A DNA stretch of 64,000 bases from positions 124,001-188,000 of the forward strand of contig JAFZIN010000013.1 of assembly GCA_017554305.1 (NCBI GenBank), read 5' to 3'. The stretch comes from Bacteroidales bacterium. Its GTDB lineage: Bacteria > Bacteroidota > Bacteroidia > Bacteroidales > UBA932. The translations under genes and the position numbers were made by a program. Below are positions 45,865 through 54,267 of this stretch, one piece after another; positions within the stretch are counted from its first letter, which is position 1; each line of letters opens with the position of its first letter. Below the pieces are notes generated by a model. That model was not told the origin of the DNA. It searched no databases and saw only the letters and a program-made list of their open reading frames with translations.

Positions 45865-46656
45865 ATGAAATACCTTCATAGGATATTACTTCCTGTTATT
45901 CTCATAGCAGGCTTCTCCTTAGCCACTTACGCTCAGGAGGGCAAGGTTGTTACTGCCAAAAAACACAGGGTTCAGGTTCTTGAGGAGTATCCTCACGATG
46001 TTACTTCATATACTCAGGGGCTCTGCTTTAAGGATGGCGTAATGTGGGAGAGCACAGGCCAATACGGAGAGAGCCACCTTATGAAGCTAAACTATAAGAA
46101 CGGCAAGTGGCAGAGAAAATGGAAGTTCAGCCGCCGTTACTTTATTGAGGGCAGTTGCTGGTATGGAGAGAATATCTTCATTCTTACCTGGATGGAGCAC
46201 ACCTGCTTTGTATTCACATTGGATGCCAAAGGAAAACTGAAGAAAGTGGGCACGGCCTCCTATCCTTCTGAGGGATGGGGCATTACAACGGACGGCAAGA
46301 GCCTTATTATGAGTGACGGAACCTCAGTCCTGAGGTTTATGGATCCAAACTCCTTCTACTGCAAATCCACTCTCAAGGTTACATATAACGGCAAACCTCT
46401 AAACAACATTAACGAACTTGAGTGGATTGAGGGAAAAATCTGGGCAAACGTCTACCTTACAGACAACATTGTAATCATTGATCCTAAGACCGGAGTTGTT
46501 ACAGATGTAATTGACTGCAAGGGACTTTTGCCGGACAAACAAAAGAATAAGGCGACGGACGTTTTAAACGGCATCGCCTATAATCCTTTAGATAAATCTA
46601 TCTATATAACCGGCAAGTACTGGCCTAGATTATATAAGGTGAAAAGTCCCTATTAA
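45865..46656 (+). CDS. Glutaminyl-peptide cyclotransferase (bacterial type)
   Basis: A 263-residue exported protein with a signal peptide (residues 1-22, ending TYAQ) and a five-bladed beta-propeller typical of bacterial/plant glutaminyl cyclases: PHDVTSYTQGLCF, FIEGSCWYGENIFILTW, and NNINELEWIEGKIWANVY. It would convert N-terminal Gln of exported proteins to pyroglutamate. In Bacteroidetes many mature periplasmic and lipoprotein-exported proteins begin with Gln after the signal peptide, and this enzyme modifies them. Its last 27 bp overlap the end of the DASS gene on the other strand. It was expected to be cotranscribed with pyrG. Confidence 0.9.
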   Translation: MKYLHRILLPVILIAGFSLATYAQEGKVVTAKKHRVQVLEEYPHDVTSYTQGLCFKDGVMWESTGQYGESHLMKLNYKNGKWQRKWKFSRRYFIEGSCWYGENIFILTWMEHTCFVFTLDAKGKLKKVGTASYPSEGWGITTDGKSLIMSDGTSVLRFMDPNSFYCKSTLKVTYNGKPLNNINELEWIEGKIWANVYLTDNIVIIDPKTGVVTDVIDCKGLLPDKQKNKATDVLNGIAYNPLDKSIYITGKYWPRLYKVKSPY

Positions 46657-48135
46657 ATAGAGCACTCCGTAACCGAGCACCATACTTATAACTCCCACAA
46701 TCGCTCCTATCTTGCTCATATCTTTCTGAGGTACAAGGTTGGTTCCGAATGCCAATGCATTTGGCGGAGTGGAGATAGGCAGAATCATTGCACTTGATGC
46801 TGCAATTGCCACACCTATCAGAACTGTAGAGGTACCGCCAATCACATCCAGTTTGTCTCCCATTGCAGTACATACAACTGCAAGGATAGGCATCAGCAAA
46901 GCTGCTGTTGCAGAGTTGGATATGAAATTGGAGAGTGCATAGCAGATAAGGCCTGATATTATAAGAATGAATATTGGTGAGAAGTTTCCGAACGGAATAC
47001 TCTTAACGGCTAAAGCTGCCAAACCGGATGCGTTAAGTCCGTAACCCAAGGCAAAACCGCCGGCAACCATCCAGATAACAGACCAGTTAATCTCCTCCAA
47101 ATCTCTGCGGTGGATAACTCCCGTTAAGGCAAAGATTACAAACGGAATAAGTGCAACGGTGTATGAGTTGATACCTGTGAATGAGTCTGTAAGCCAGAGA
47201 AGTACTGTAAGTATAAAGGTAACTGCTACAACGGTAGTGTGCCATCCCTGGTGAGGCTTGCTCTCTATCTCTAATACAACGGTCTTCTGGGTGAATGGGA
47301 ACATCTTCTTAATAATGAACCAGCTAAGGAAAAGAAGTACAATTACAAGCGGGAACATAAACATCATCCACTCTCCGAATCCTATACCCAGATTCAAACC
47401 GTCAGGATCATTCAAATATTTGATAGCAATTGTATTAGGAGGGGTTCCAATTGGAGTTCCCATACCGCCCAGGTTGGCTGCAACCGGAATTGCAAGAGCC
47501 ATGGCAATTCTGCCTTTTCCGGACTCCGGGAGTTGACGGAACACAGGTGCAAGGAATGTCAGCATCATTGCCGCAGTAGCGGTGTTGCTGATGAACATTG
47601 AGAAGAGACCTGTAATGAGAAGGAAACCAAGAAGAACGTTCTCACTCTTTGAGCCGAAAGGCTTTAAAAGAATCTTAGCCAGCTGGGCGTCCAAACCGGT
47701 CTTTGTTGCTGCAATTGCAAGTATGAAACCGCCAATAAAGAGCATAATCACAGGATCTGCAAATGACGCCATAACAGACTTGTATGAGAGCAGCGGACCT
47801 ACAACCTCCTTATCACACATAGGGCCTATTCCGGAATCTGAAGTAAACAAGAGCAACAGTCCAATAACAACCACAGATGTTGCCCAGGCCGGAATAACCT
47901 CCATAATCCACATCAACATTGCAAATGCAAAAATTGCAATCAATCTCTGCTGAACAACCGTAATGCCCTCCATTCCAAACCAGTCTGCAGGCATATTCCA
48001 TACAAACAGGGTCAGAACCAGAACAATTCCCAACCTGATAACATTTTTAACGGCCTTGCTGGGATGAGTCCATCTCTCATAATACTTATTCAGAAAATCC
48101 TCAACAAGGTTAAATCCTCTAAAATTTTTAAACAT
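46630..48135 (-). CDS. DASS-family (SLC13) sodium/anion symporter
   Basis: A 501-residue protein with about 12 membrane segments. The signature SNTATAAMMLTFLAP and the paired GMGTPIGTPPNTIAI segment form the sodium/substrate binding motifs, with SNFISNSATAALLMPI as the second SNT motif. DASS proteins import dicarboxylates such as succinate, or sulfate. The start is the ATG at 48135; an upstream in-frame TTG at 48201 would extend into the RNase P RNA promoter and is rejected. Its leader is about 22 nt. Confidence 0.9.
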   Translation of the reverse strand: MFKNFRGFNLVEDFLNKYYERWTHPSKAVKNVIRLGIVLVLTLFVWNMPADWFGMEGITVVQQRLIAIFAFAMLMWIMEVIPAWATSVVVIGLLLLFTSDSGIGPMCDKEVVGPLLSYKSVMASFADPVIMLFIGGFILAIAATKTGLDAQLAKILLKPFGSKSENVLLGFLLITGLFSMFISNTATAAMMLTFLAPVFRQLPESGKGRIAMALAIPVAANLGGMGTPIGTPPNTIAIKYLNDPDGLNLGIGFGEWMMFMFPLVIVLLFLSWFIIKKMFPFTQKTVVLEIESKPHQGWHTTVVAVTFILTVLLWLTDSFTGINSYTVALIPFVIFALTGVIHRRDLEEINWSVIWMVAGGFALGYGLNASGLAALAVKSIPFGNFSPIFILIISGLICYALSNFISNSATAALLMPILAVVCTAMGDKLDVIGGTSTVLIGVAIAASSAMILPISTPPNALAFGTNLVPQKDMSKIGAIVGVISMVLGYGVLYLIGTFHLI

Positions 48136-48162
48136 ATCTCTATACTTTTTCTTTCCGGGGCG

Positions 48163-48170
48163 CAAATATA
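48163..48170 (-). promoter_or_regulatory. -7 promoter box for the DASS transporter
   Basis: TATATTTG on the minus strand, followed by CGCC. It lies 12 bp from the opposing rnpB box. Confidence 0.65.
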
Positions 48171-48182
48171 AAAGAAAAACTA

Positions 48183-48190
48183 TATTTTTG
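48183..48190 (+). promoter_or_regulatory. -7 promoter box for RNase P RNA
   Basis: TATTTTTG, a full match. The first base of helix P1 (48196) lies 6 nt downstream. Confidence 0.7.
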
Positions 48191-48195
48191 CGCCC

Positions 48196-48506
48196 GTACA
48201 AGAGACTTTATCGCCAATCAATTGGAGGAAAGTCCGGACAGGAAAGAGCAGTGCGCTGTGGAAAGCACAGATAGGCGCGAGTTTATGTGGGGATAACAGA
48301 AAACAACCGCCCGCAAGGGTAAGGGTGAAAACGCGAGGTAAGAGCTCACGACGCTTTATGGCAACATAAACCGGGTATCCCGCCGCATCCTGCAAGGCTA
48401 TGTATATCGGCAGTTAAGGGTTGCTCGTCCTTTGCCGAGGGGTAAGCTGCGCTAGATAAATGATAAAGACCTGACTATCAGGGACAGAATCCGGCTTAAC
48501 TTGTAC
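48196..48506 (+). ncRNA. rnpB: RNase P RNA, class A
   Basis: A 311-nt catalytic RNA that cleaves tRNA precursors at the 5' end. The conserved GGAGGAAAGTCCGGACA (around 48224-48240, helix P4 left strand) and ACAGAATCCGGCTTA near the 3' end (P4 right strand and 3' end) are visible, with GAAACAAC-like and GAGGTAAGAGCTCACG (P10-P11) internal motifs. The ends GTACAAG and CTTGTAC pair to form P1, setting both borders. It has no overlap with a gene and has its own -7 box. Confidence 0.95.
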
Positions 48507-48512
48507 AAAAAA

Positions 48513-48537
48513 GGAGTGCTCGCGCACTCCTTTTTTT
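48513..48537 (+). terminator. Intrinsic terminator of rnpB
   Basis: GGAGTGC-TCGC-GCACTCC forms a 7-bp GC-rich stem followed by seven T (48531-48537). The A-run before it makes the stem work in both directions. Confidence 0.75.
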
Positions 48538-48640
48538 GTACAAAGGGATGCTCATCGCATCCCTTGTACAAAGCATCACCCCCGGCTTTGCCGGCCCCTC
48601 AAGGGGCATCGCGGTGCTACGCACCGGCCGCTGAAGCGGC
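48538..48640. repeat. Array of five further hairpins after the rnpB terminator
   Basis: A gene-free stretch with successive inverted repeats: GGGATGC/GCATCCC (48545-48563, extended by GTACAA/TTGTAC to 48538-48569), CCGGC-TTT-GCCGG (48582-48594), GCCCC-TCAA-GGGGC (48594-48607), CGGTGC-TAC-GCACCG (48612-48626) and GCCGCT-GA-AGCGGC (48627-48640). With the rnpB terminator there are six in 128 bp. The TTGTAC of the P1 3' strand recurs at 48564-48569. Function is not known. Confidence 0.7.
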
Positions 48641-48667
48641 TTATTATCTTCCTCCGAAATGACGTAA

Positions 48668-51600
48668 TTACTTCTTGTCCTTCTTTTCCGGTTCAAGTTT
48701 CTCTGGGACGGAGTTCTTGAAGAAGTTTGTTACCTGGCCAACAAGAGCGTCTATCTGCTTCTGCTCCTTGAGAACCTCAAGCGGGAAGCCAAAGGCTACA
48801 AGTTTGTAATCCTCTCCCGGATAAGCAATTGCAGCGGCAATGCTGGTCTGAGGGTAACGGAAGATTGTGTAGGCCTGAGCAACTGCAGGAGTGAAGGCAT
48901 CTGGTGCCTCACACACATACTTCTTATCATTCAAAGTGCTGTAGTACTCAAAGTTACCCTTGAATCCAAACTTGTTGTTCACTGCAGAGACTCTGCCGTC
49001 CTTTGCTGCGGAGTGAGTCATCCACTTGAATTTCAGTACATCTGAAGCAAACGCAGCACCCTCCTTAGGGTTGCACTCGTATGCGTCTACAAGGTCTGTA
49101 GCAATGTAGGAACCGGAAATAAGCAGGCATCTCTTCTCTGCGCAGAAACTCTTCAGAGCAGCCTTCATCTCAGGTGTATAAACATGATACTTAACCAGTT
49201 TGGTAAGAGAGCCGTCATTTGTCTGGCACTGCTTACCCATAATCATATCACATACGGAGTAATCTACAAGGTTGGTCTTTCCCCCCTCAACTGCGCTTCT
49301 TGTAGAAGAGACAAATGCATAGCCGTTGTTCATAAAGGCACGGCCGTGGTCAAAGGCGTAATCAAATGTGTTACCGGCAATTATCTGACCTGCCTGGTCA
49401 TTGTAGCAGGCACCGAATCCCGGAGCGTCATCATCTGTCCACGGAACGCTGCGGCGGTACTCGTACATCTTACCCAGGAATGAAGCATCCTTAATGTAAG
49501 GAACGCCGTAGTCATACTCATAGAAGAAACCGGCAAGAGTAGAATCTCTGCTCTGCAGCCATTTTGGAGCACTGACTCTGTCAAACGCATTGACTACCAG
49601 CACAATGTTCTCCTCTTTGCAGTTGTTTGGAACGCCTGCAGCAACCACCTCTGAAGGGAAACTCTCTCCTCCCTCGTTAACTGCAGTCACCTTGAAACGG
49701 TAAATATGTCCCCTATCTATTTTTACTGAGCAGAACTCCTCTTCTACGTATGTTCCCTTGTCAAAGCCCTCGTCATCTACCGCAATGTAAACCACGTAAC
49801 CAGTTGGTTTTGCGGTAGGTTCCAGTTTATCCTCTACCGGAGTCCAGGAAACTTTTGCCATTAGGTCACCATCCGCCTTAACAGCCAGATATGAAGGAAC
49901 AACGGAGGTCTTGGCAGTAACCGTCTTACCTTTTTTGCCCTTTTTGTTCTTCTTGCTCTTTACTGTAGTTGTGGTTGTGGTCTCGATAGGTTCAGCGGAC
50001 TTTCTGAAGGCGTTTTCAAACTCCACCCTCATATCTTTAACAGGCAGCGGCTGAACGGTATACGCAACATTGTTCTTCCAGGAGAGGAACTTAAGTATAC
50101 CCTTGTAAATAGCTCTGGATGAGGTAAAGCGGAAGTCTGGATCCAGACCAAACTTCATATCTGCATAGTTGTGGTGAGAGAGGTACTCCAACAGCATACC
50201 CGGAACCTGAGGAGAACGGCTCTCTGAATATGAACGGTCCCAGAGATTACGGCGGCTCCAGGCAAAACCGTATTTATCTGAAATATCGTCAACCAACTGA
50301 GTCTGAACTATATCTGCAAGATATCTTCCAAGAATTCTGTCCTCTCCGTTAGGATAGAGGTTCTCTCCTCCAAAGTCCTTGCAGGTACGGGTATAAATGG
50401 AGAGCGTTCCTATAATAGTATCACTCAGAGCGTTACCCGCATCCGTATGGAATGCAAACGAGAGGTCAACAGGAATATTGCGGCTCTCTACACCCCACTT
50501 AGGAAGCATTTTTGAACCGCCGGCAAGAGCGTTAACCCACTTGCCTCTGGATACATAGTCATCTGTATAATCCTTCTCATTATGAGACATTGAGTAAACT
50601 GAATCTGCAAAACCGCTCCACTGAAGGAAGTATCTTGCACCCTCCATAAAGCGAGGCATTCCGCTTACGAATCCCTCACCCTCTCCTCTGGCAATGTTAC
50701 CCATTCCGCCGCCAAACTTGCAGGCATCTGCGGTAACAACTCCGCAACTCTCTGCGTTAGAGAGATATACACCCTGGTCTGAGAAGCCCTTCTTAAAGTA
50801 GAATGTGCCCAGATAAACCCACATTCCGCCTCCCATCTGCTGGTTAACAAGGAATTTGGCCTCACCGCCGGAGTATTTTACGGTGTAGGAGACTCTCTTA
50901 GCGCTCTCAGGGAGAGACTTATAGGAGATATAAACTGCATAATCTCCGTCTGCCGGGAAAGTTGGATTCCACTCTACCTTGCTCTCCTTAAGGGATTTAT
51001 CTGCCTCTGTCTGAGCCTCTGATGAGAGCAGACCCTTTGTCTTTACGTAACTTCCCATACGGAAAGGATTCTCTCCAAATACGTAGGAAGCCTTAGGATT
51101 AGCAAAACCAAGAGAATCAACCTTTTCCCAACTGTTGGAACCGTTTCTCTGATAATAACCCTTGGTCTGGGTATCGTTATCTACAATAACCTCCTCCCTT
51201 CTCCAGTCTCTCTCCTTTGGCATAAGCACTACCGCACCTGCATTCTCCAGCATAGGAGTAAGGAACGGAACAACGTAACTCATTGTATATGTGTCCTCCA
51301 CAACGCCAAAAAGACGCGCTCTCTGGAACTCCCAGCGGTCCAAAGTAGGCTCATAGAACCAGCCGTGTGAGTTGCTCATTGCAATATGACGCTGCTGAAG
51401 TCCTCTTGTAATCTCGTAAGGCTTGCTCATATTCTCCTTAAGACGCGGAGTATCAGACTTTTTACTCAATGCGCCTCCTCCAAGAGAATATCCTGTAGAT
51501 GGATCATAGAAAGGAGTAATCAGCTGCTGAAGAGTTGAACCGTTGGAGAAGATTGCAATCTTTTTGTTCTTGAGGTCTGAAGGAATGTTCTCATTTACAA

Positions 51601-51919
51601 GCTTGTAAATGTTCTTAACAACCTCTGGTCTCATTGGATAATCTGCAAGATTTCTGTTGAAGTTCAGATAGATGGAATCACTTCCTCTGAGCAGATAGCA
51701 GTTTTCTACCCTAACCGGAACCTTAACGCCGTTGGAAAGAGTACGCAGGTAATCTCTTACGGCAAGGTTCATCTTATCAAAACTTTTCAGTTCCGTATAT
51801 TTCACATATTTTTTACCCTCCAGCAAGTCTGCCGGGTAGTTCTTTCCCTGAGATGCTGAAATAGAGGGCAATAGAACAACGGCCAAAAGAGCCGCCAACA
51901 AAATTCTGATTGAACGCAT
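48668..51919 (-). CDS. Secreted N-acetylmuramoyl-L-alanine amidase-like protein with golvesin-like and Fn3 regions
   Basis: A 1083-residue exported protein. Residues 1-23 are a signal peptide. The N-terminal half has an amidase_3-like fold split by inserts: AMSNSHGWFYEP (about residue 185) and DLSFAFHTDAGN (about residue 483) supply possible zinc-histidines, and PGMLLEYLSHHNYADMKFGLDPDFR holds a downstream glutamate. Between them lies a golvesin-C-like domain (GDYAVYISYKSLPESAKRVSYTVKYSGGEAKF). A Fn3 domain follows (AKVSWTPVEDKLEPTAKPTGYVVYI), then a C-terminal part of unknown type. The Lys-rich linker before Fn3 is low complexity. Related proteins are annotated as xanthan lyases or amidases; the amidase role fits the peptidoglycan theme but is not proved. 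Confidence 0.75.
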   Translation of the reverse strand: MRSIRILLAALLAVVLLPSISASQGKNYPADLLEGKKYVKYTELKSFDKMNLAVRDYLRTLSNGVKVPVRVENCYLLRGSDSIYLNFNRNLADYPMRPEVVKNIYKLVNENIPSDLKNKKIAIFSNGSTLQQLITPFYDPSTGYSLGGGALSKKSDTPRLKENMSKPYEITRGLQQRHIAMSNSHGWFYEPTLDRWEFQRARLFGVVEDTYTMSYVVPFLTPMLENAGAVVLMPKERDWRREEVIVDNDTQTKGYYQRNGSNSWEKVDSLGFANPKASYVFGENPFRMGSYVKTKGLLSSEAQTEADKSLKESKVEWNPTFPADGDYAVYISYKSLPESAKRVSYTVKYSGGEAKFLVNQQMGGGMWVYLGTFYFKKGFSDQGVYLSNAESCGVVTADACKFGGGMGNIARGEGEGFVSGMPRFMEGARYFLQWSGFADSVYSMSHNEKDYTDDYVSRGKWVNALAGGSKMLPKWGVESRNIPVDLSFAFHTDAGNALSDTIIGTLSIYTRTCKDFGGENLYPNGEDRILGRYLADIVQTQLVDDISDKYGFAWSRRNLWDRSYSESRSPQVPGMLLEYLSHHNYADMKFGLDPDFRFTSSRAIYKGILKFLSWKNNVAYTVQPLPVKDMRVEFENAFRKSAEPIETTTTTTVKSKKNKKGKKGKTVTAKTSVVPSYLAVKADGDLMAKVSWTPVEDKLEPTAKPTGYVVYIAVDDEGFDKGTYVEEEFCSVKIDRGHIYRFKVTAVNEGGESFPSEVVAAGVPNNCKEENIVLVVNAFDRVSAPKWLQSRDSTLAGFFYEYDYGVPYIKDASFLGKMYEYRRSVPWTDDDAPGFGACYNDQAGQIIAGNTFDYAFDHGRAFMNNGYAFVSSTRSAVEGGKTNLVDYSVCDMIMGKQCQTNDGSLTKLVKYHVYTPEMKAALKSFCAEKRCLLISGSYIATDLVDAYECNPKEGAAFASDVLKFKWMTHSAAKDGRVSAVNNKFGFKGNFEYYSTLNDKKYVCEAPDAFTPAVAQAYTIFRYPQTSIAAAIAYPGEDYKLVAFGFPLEVLKEQKQIDALVGQVTNFFKNSVPEKLEPEKKDKK

Positions 51920-51960
51920 ATAGTATAACTTTAATATATTTTCTAATGGTATATCTCGGA

Positions 51961-51968
51961 CAAAAATA
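51961..51968 (-). promoter_or_regulatory. -7 promoter box for the amidase-like gene
   Basis: TATTTTTG on the minus strand, a full match. It lies only 1 bp from the dcyD box on the other strand. Confidence 0.6.
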
Positions 51969-51969
51969 G

Positions 51970-51977
51970 TAAATTTG
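51970..51977 (+). promoter_or_regulatory. -7 promoter box for the D-cysteine desulfhydrase-like gene
   Basis: TAAATTTG, a full match, 5 nt before the ATG at 51983, implying a leaderless mRNA. Confidence 0.65.
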
Positions 51978-51982
51978 CCCTT

Positions 51983-52996
51983 ATGAAAAGAATAAGACTT
52001 GCAAATCTGCCAACCAAGATTTACCGCCTGGATAGATTATCCGGGGAGCTTGGTGCAAACATCTACATTAAAAGAGATGACCAGACCGGAAGCGAACTCT
52101 CCGGCAACAAAGTTCGTAAACTGGAATTTGAGACTGCAGACGCTCTTGAAAAGGGCTGTAACCTGCTCATTACCTGCGGAGGAATTCAGTCCAACCACTG
52201 CCGTGCAACAGTTGCGGCGGCTACCATTTTGGGAATGAAATCTGCCGTACTGCTCAGAATATCAGACACTCCGCCGGTTAAGGGCAACTACTTTTTAGAC
52301 CGTCTTCTGGGAGCCGATGTACGCTTCTGCAACCAGGATGAGTACCGCTATCACCGTATGGAGATTATGGAGGAGATGGCACGCAAGTATGAATCAGAGG
52401 GTTACAAGCCTTACATAATTCCGGAGGGTGCATCCAACGCCATTGGAACTTTGGGATACTACAACTGTATGCAGGAGATTCTTGCCCAGGAGAAGGAGAT
52501 GGGAATAACCTTCAATACCGTAATTGTTGCAACCGGAAGCGGCGGAACAATTGCCGGCCTTCACCTTGCAAACGAACTTGGAAATCTTGGAAAGAGATGC
52601 ATTGGTATGGCTGTCTGTGATGATGTTGAGTACTTTACCAACATATCAGACAATATATCTAACAGCGCAAAATCATTACTTAGCCAATATCTTGATACAG
52701 AAGATTTCAGCAATGCAGTTTTAAAGAGAGAAAACATAGAGATCAATGACAAGTATGTAGGAATAGGCTATGCTCTCTCCCGTCCGGAGGAGTTGGAATT
52801 CATCCGCAAGATAGCCCGTCTGGAGGGAGTCATACTGGATCCTGTTTATACCGGCAAGGCAATGTACGGTCTTTGGAACGAACTCCAAAAGGATGCAGAT
52901 CCTAAGACCCGCATAGACCCTAAAGACAACATACTCTTCATACACACCGGAGGACTCTACGGACTCTTCCCAATTAGTGAAACATTCCCTCTTTAA
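51983..52996 (+). CDS. D-cysteine desulfhydrase / ACC-deaminase-family PLP enzyme
   Basis: A 337-residue fold-type II PLP enzyme. It opens with LPTKIYRLDRLSGELGANIYIKRDD, then SGNKVRKLEFE with the PLP lysine, GGIQSNHCRATVAAA and a glycine-rich TGSGGTIAGLHLA phosphate loop. The related enzymes degrade D-cysteine to pyruvate, sulfide and ammonia, or ACC to 2-oxobutyrate. D-cysteine desulfhydrase is the commoner role. It is transcribed from its own -7 box and ends 1 bp before the next gene. Confidence 0.85.
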   Translation: MKRIRLANLPTKIYRLDRLSGELGANIYIKRDDQTGSELSGNKVRKLEFETADALEKGCNLLITCGGIQSNHCRATVAAATILGMKSAVLLRISDTPPVKGNYFLDRLLGADVRFCNQDEYRYHRMEIMEEMARKYESEGYKPYIIPEGASNAIGTLGYYNCMQEILAQEKEMGITFNTVIVATGSGGTIAGLHLANELGNLGKRCIGMAVCDDVEYFTNISDNISNSAKSLLSQYLDTEDFSNAVLKRENIEINDKYVGIGYALSRPEELEFIRKIARLEGVILDPVYTGKAMYGLWNELQKDADPKTRIDPKDNILFIHTGGLYGLFPISETFPL

Positions 52997-52997
52997 T

Positions 52998-54197
52998 ATG
53001 GGTATAGCAATTTACACACTCACCTCCCCTCTTCATAACGAACTCTCAGTAAGGAGTTTAACAGAGGGTTTCCTGAGTAAGATCAACCTCCCCTTCACTT
53101 TTAAAGGGGAGGATTTTTCTGATTACGGAAAGGCAGATCTCAATCTTATATTTGTAAGAACCGGGGGAACGGAGAATATTTTCAAGCAGAAGGAGGAGGT
53201 TATTCTCTCCGCCGCAAAGCACCCCGTATACCTGCTGGCATCAGATACAAGCAACTCACTGCCAGCCTCTTTGGAGATTCTCTCCTACCTTGTTCAGAGA
53301 GGAGTTAAGGGAGAAATCATCCACGGGACCGCTTCACTTATAACCTCAAGGATTGAGAAACTCTTTAAGATTCAGAGTGCCTTAAACAAAATTTCACGCT
53401 GCCGCGCCGCGGTTATTGGCAAGCCTTCAGACTGGCTCATTTCCAGCGGAGTAAACAGAGAGATAGTTAAAGACAAACTGGGGTTGGAGATAGAAGAAAT
53501 AACTATCGCGGAGGTAGAAGAGGCATATAATAATTTAGAGGAAGAGGCGGCCTGCACTGCAGAGAACGAGTTTTCAAACAAAGAGGCGGAAAAGTACTTT
53601 GCGGGGGCGGTAAAGATTTACAGGGCAATAAAGAAGGTTGTATTGGAGCATAATGCAGACGCCTTCACAATCAGGTGTTTTGACCTTCTCACATCTCTTA
53701 AGAATACCGGCTGCTGGGCCCTGGCAAAACTCAACTCCGAGGGGGTTGTTGCGGGATGCGAGGGAGATATACCGGCAATGCTCTCTATGATTATAAGCCG
53801 CGCAGTATCTGGCGTTTCCGGCTTTCAGGCAAATCCTTCCAGGATAGATTCCGAGAGCGGAGAGATACTCTTTGCCCACTGCACAGTTCCTCTGAATATG
53901 GTTAAAAGGTATCAGCTGGACACTCACTTTGAGAGCGGTATTGGGGTGGGAATAAGAGGTTTTATGGAGGAGGGTGACGTTACGCTCTTTAAGGTGGCAG
54001 GAGATTTTTCCCGCAGCTTTACCGCCGAGGGCAAACTCATAAGCTGCCAGAGCCTTCCCAACCTCTGCAGAACGCAGATGCTCATTAAGTTAGATAACAA
54101 AGAAGATTGCAAATACTTCTTCCGTGAACCTATAGGAAACCACCATATCATAATACCGGGAAGATTCAAGGAGATTTTAGATGGTATATTAAGGTAA
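52998..54197 (+). CDS. FucI/AraI-related isomerase-like protein
   Basis: A 399-residue protein from the ATG at 52998, directly after the dcyD-like stop (TAATATG). The C-terminal half has ANPSRID, AHCTVPLNM, HFESGIGVGIRGFMEEGDVTLFK, the pattern of L-fucose isomerase-related proteins (COG2407). The catalytic metal residues of true fucose isomerases are only partly recognisable, so activity may differ. The pairing with a PLP enzyme suggests a shared pathway, but its substrate is unknown. An alternative start seven codons upstream (52977) overlaps the preceding gene. Confidence 0.6.
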   Translation: MGIAIYTLTSPLHNELSVRSLTEGFLSKINLPFTFKGEDFSDYGKADLNLIFVRTGGTENIFKQKEEVILSAAKHPVYLLASDTSNSLPASLEILSYLVQRGVKGEIIHGTASLITSRIEKLFKIQSALNKISRCRAAVIGKPSDWLISSGVNREIVKDKLGLEIEEITIAEVEEAYNNLEEEAACTAENEFSNKEAEKYFAGAVKIYRAIKKVVLEHNADAFTIRCFDLLTSLKNTGCWALAKLNSEGVVAGCEGDIPAMLSMIISRAVSGVSGFQANPSRIDSESGEILFAHCTVPLNMVKRYQLDTHFESGIGVGIRGFMEEGDVTLFKVAGDFSRSFTAEGKLISCQSLPNLCRTQMLIKLDNKEDCKYFFREPIGNHHIIIPGRFKEILDGILR

Positions 54198-54202
54198 TTT
54201 AC

Positions 54203-54210
54203 TACATTTG
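54203..54210 (+). promoter_or_regulatory. -7 promoter box for the MBOAT-DHHW genes
   Basis: TACATTTG, a full match, 57 bp before the MBOAT ATG. It starts a new unit after the FucI-like gene. Confidence 0.6.
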
Positions 54211-54267
54211 CCCTCCGTTTTACAGACATTGGGATTGGTAATTAAAGCGTTATTATTGTTATAGGTT

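Noticed and set aside
48136-48201. TTG at 48201 as DASS start
   Set aside because: It would extend into the RNase P RNA gene and its promoter and beyond the DASS -7 box at 48163-48170.
48538-48640. Hairpin array as a CRISPR array
   Set aside because: The units are different palindromes without identical repeats or equal spacers.
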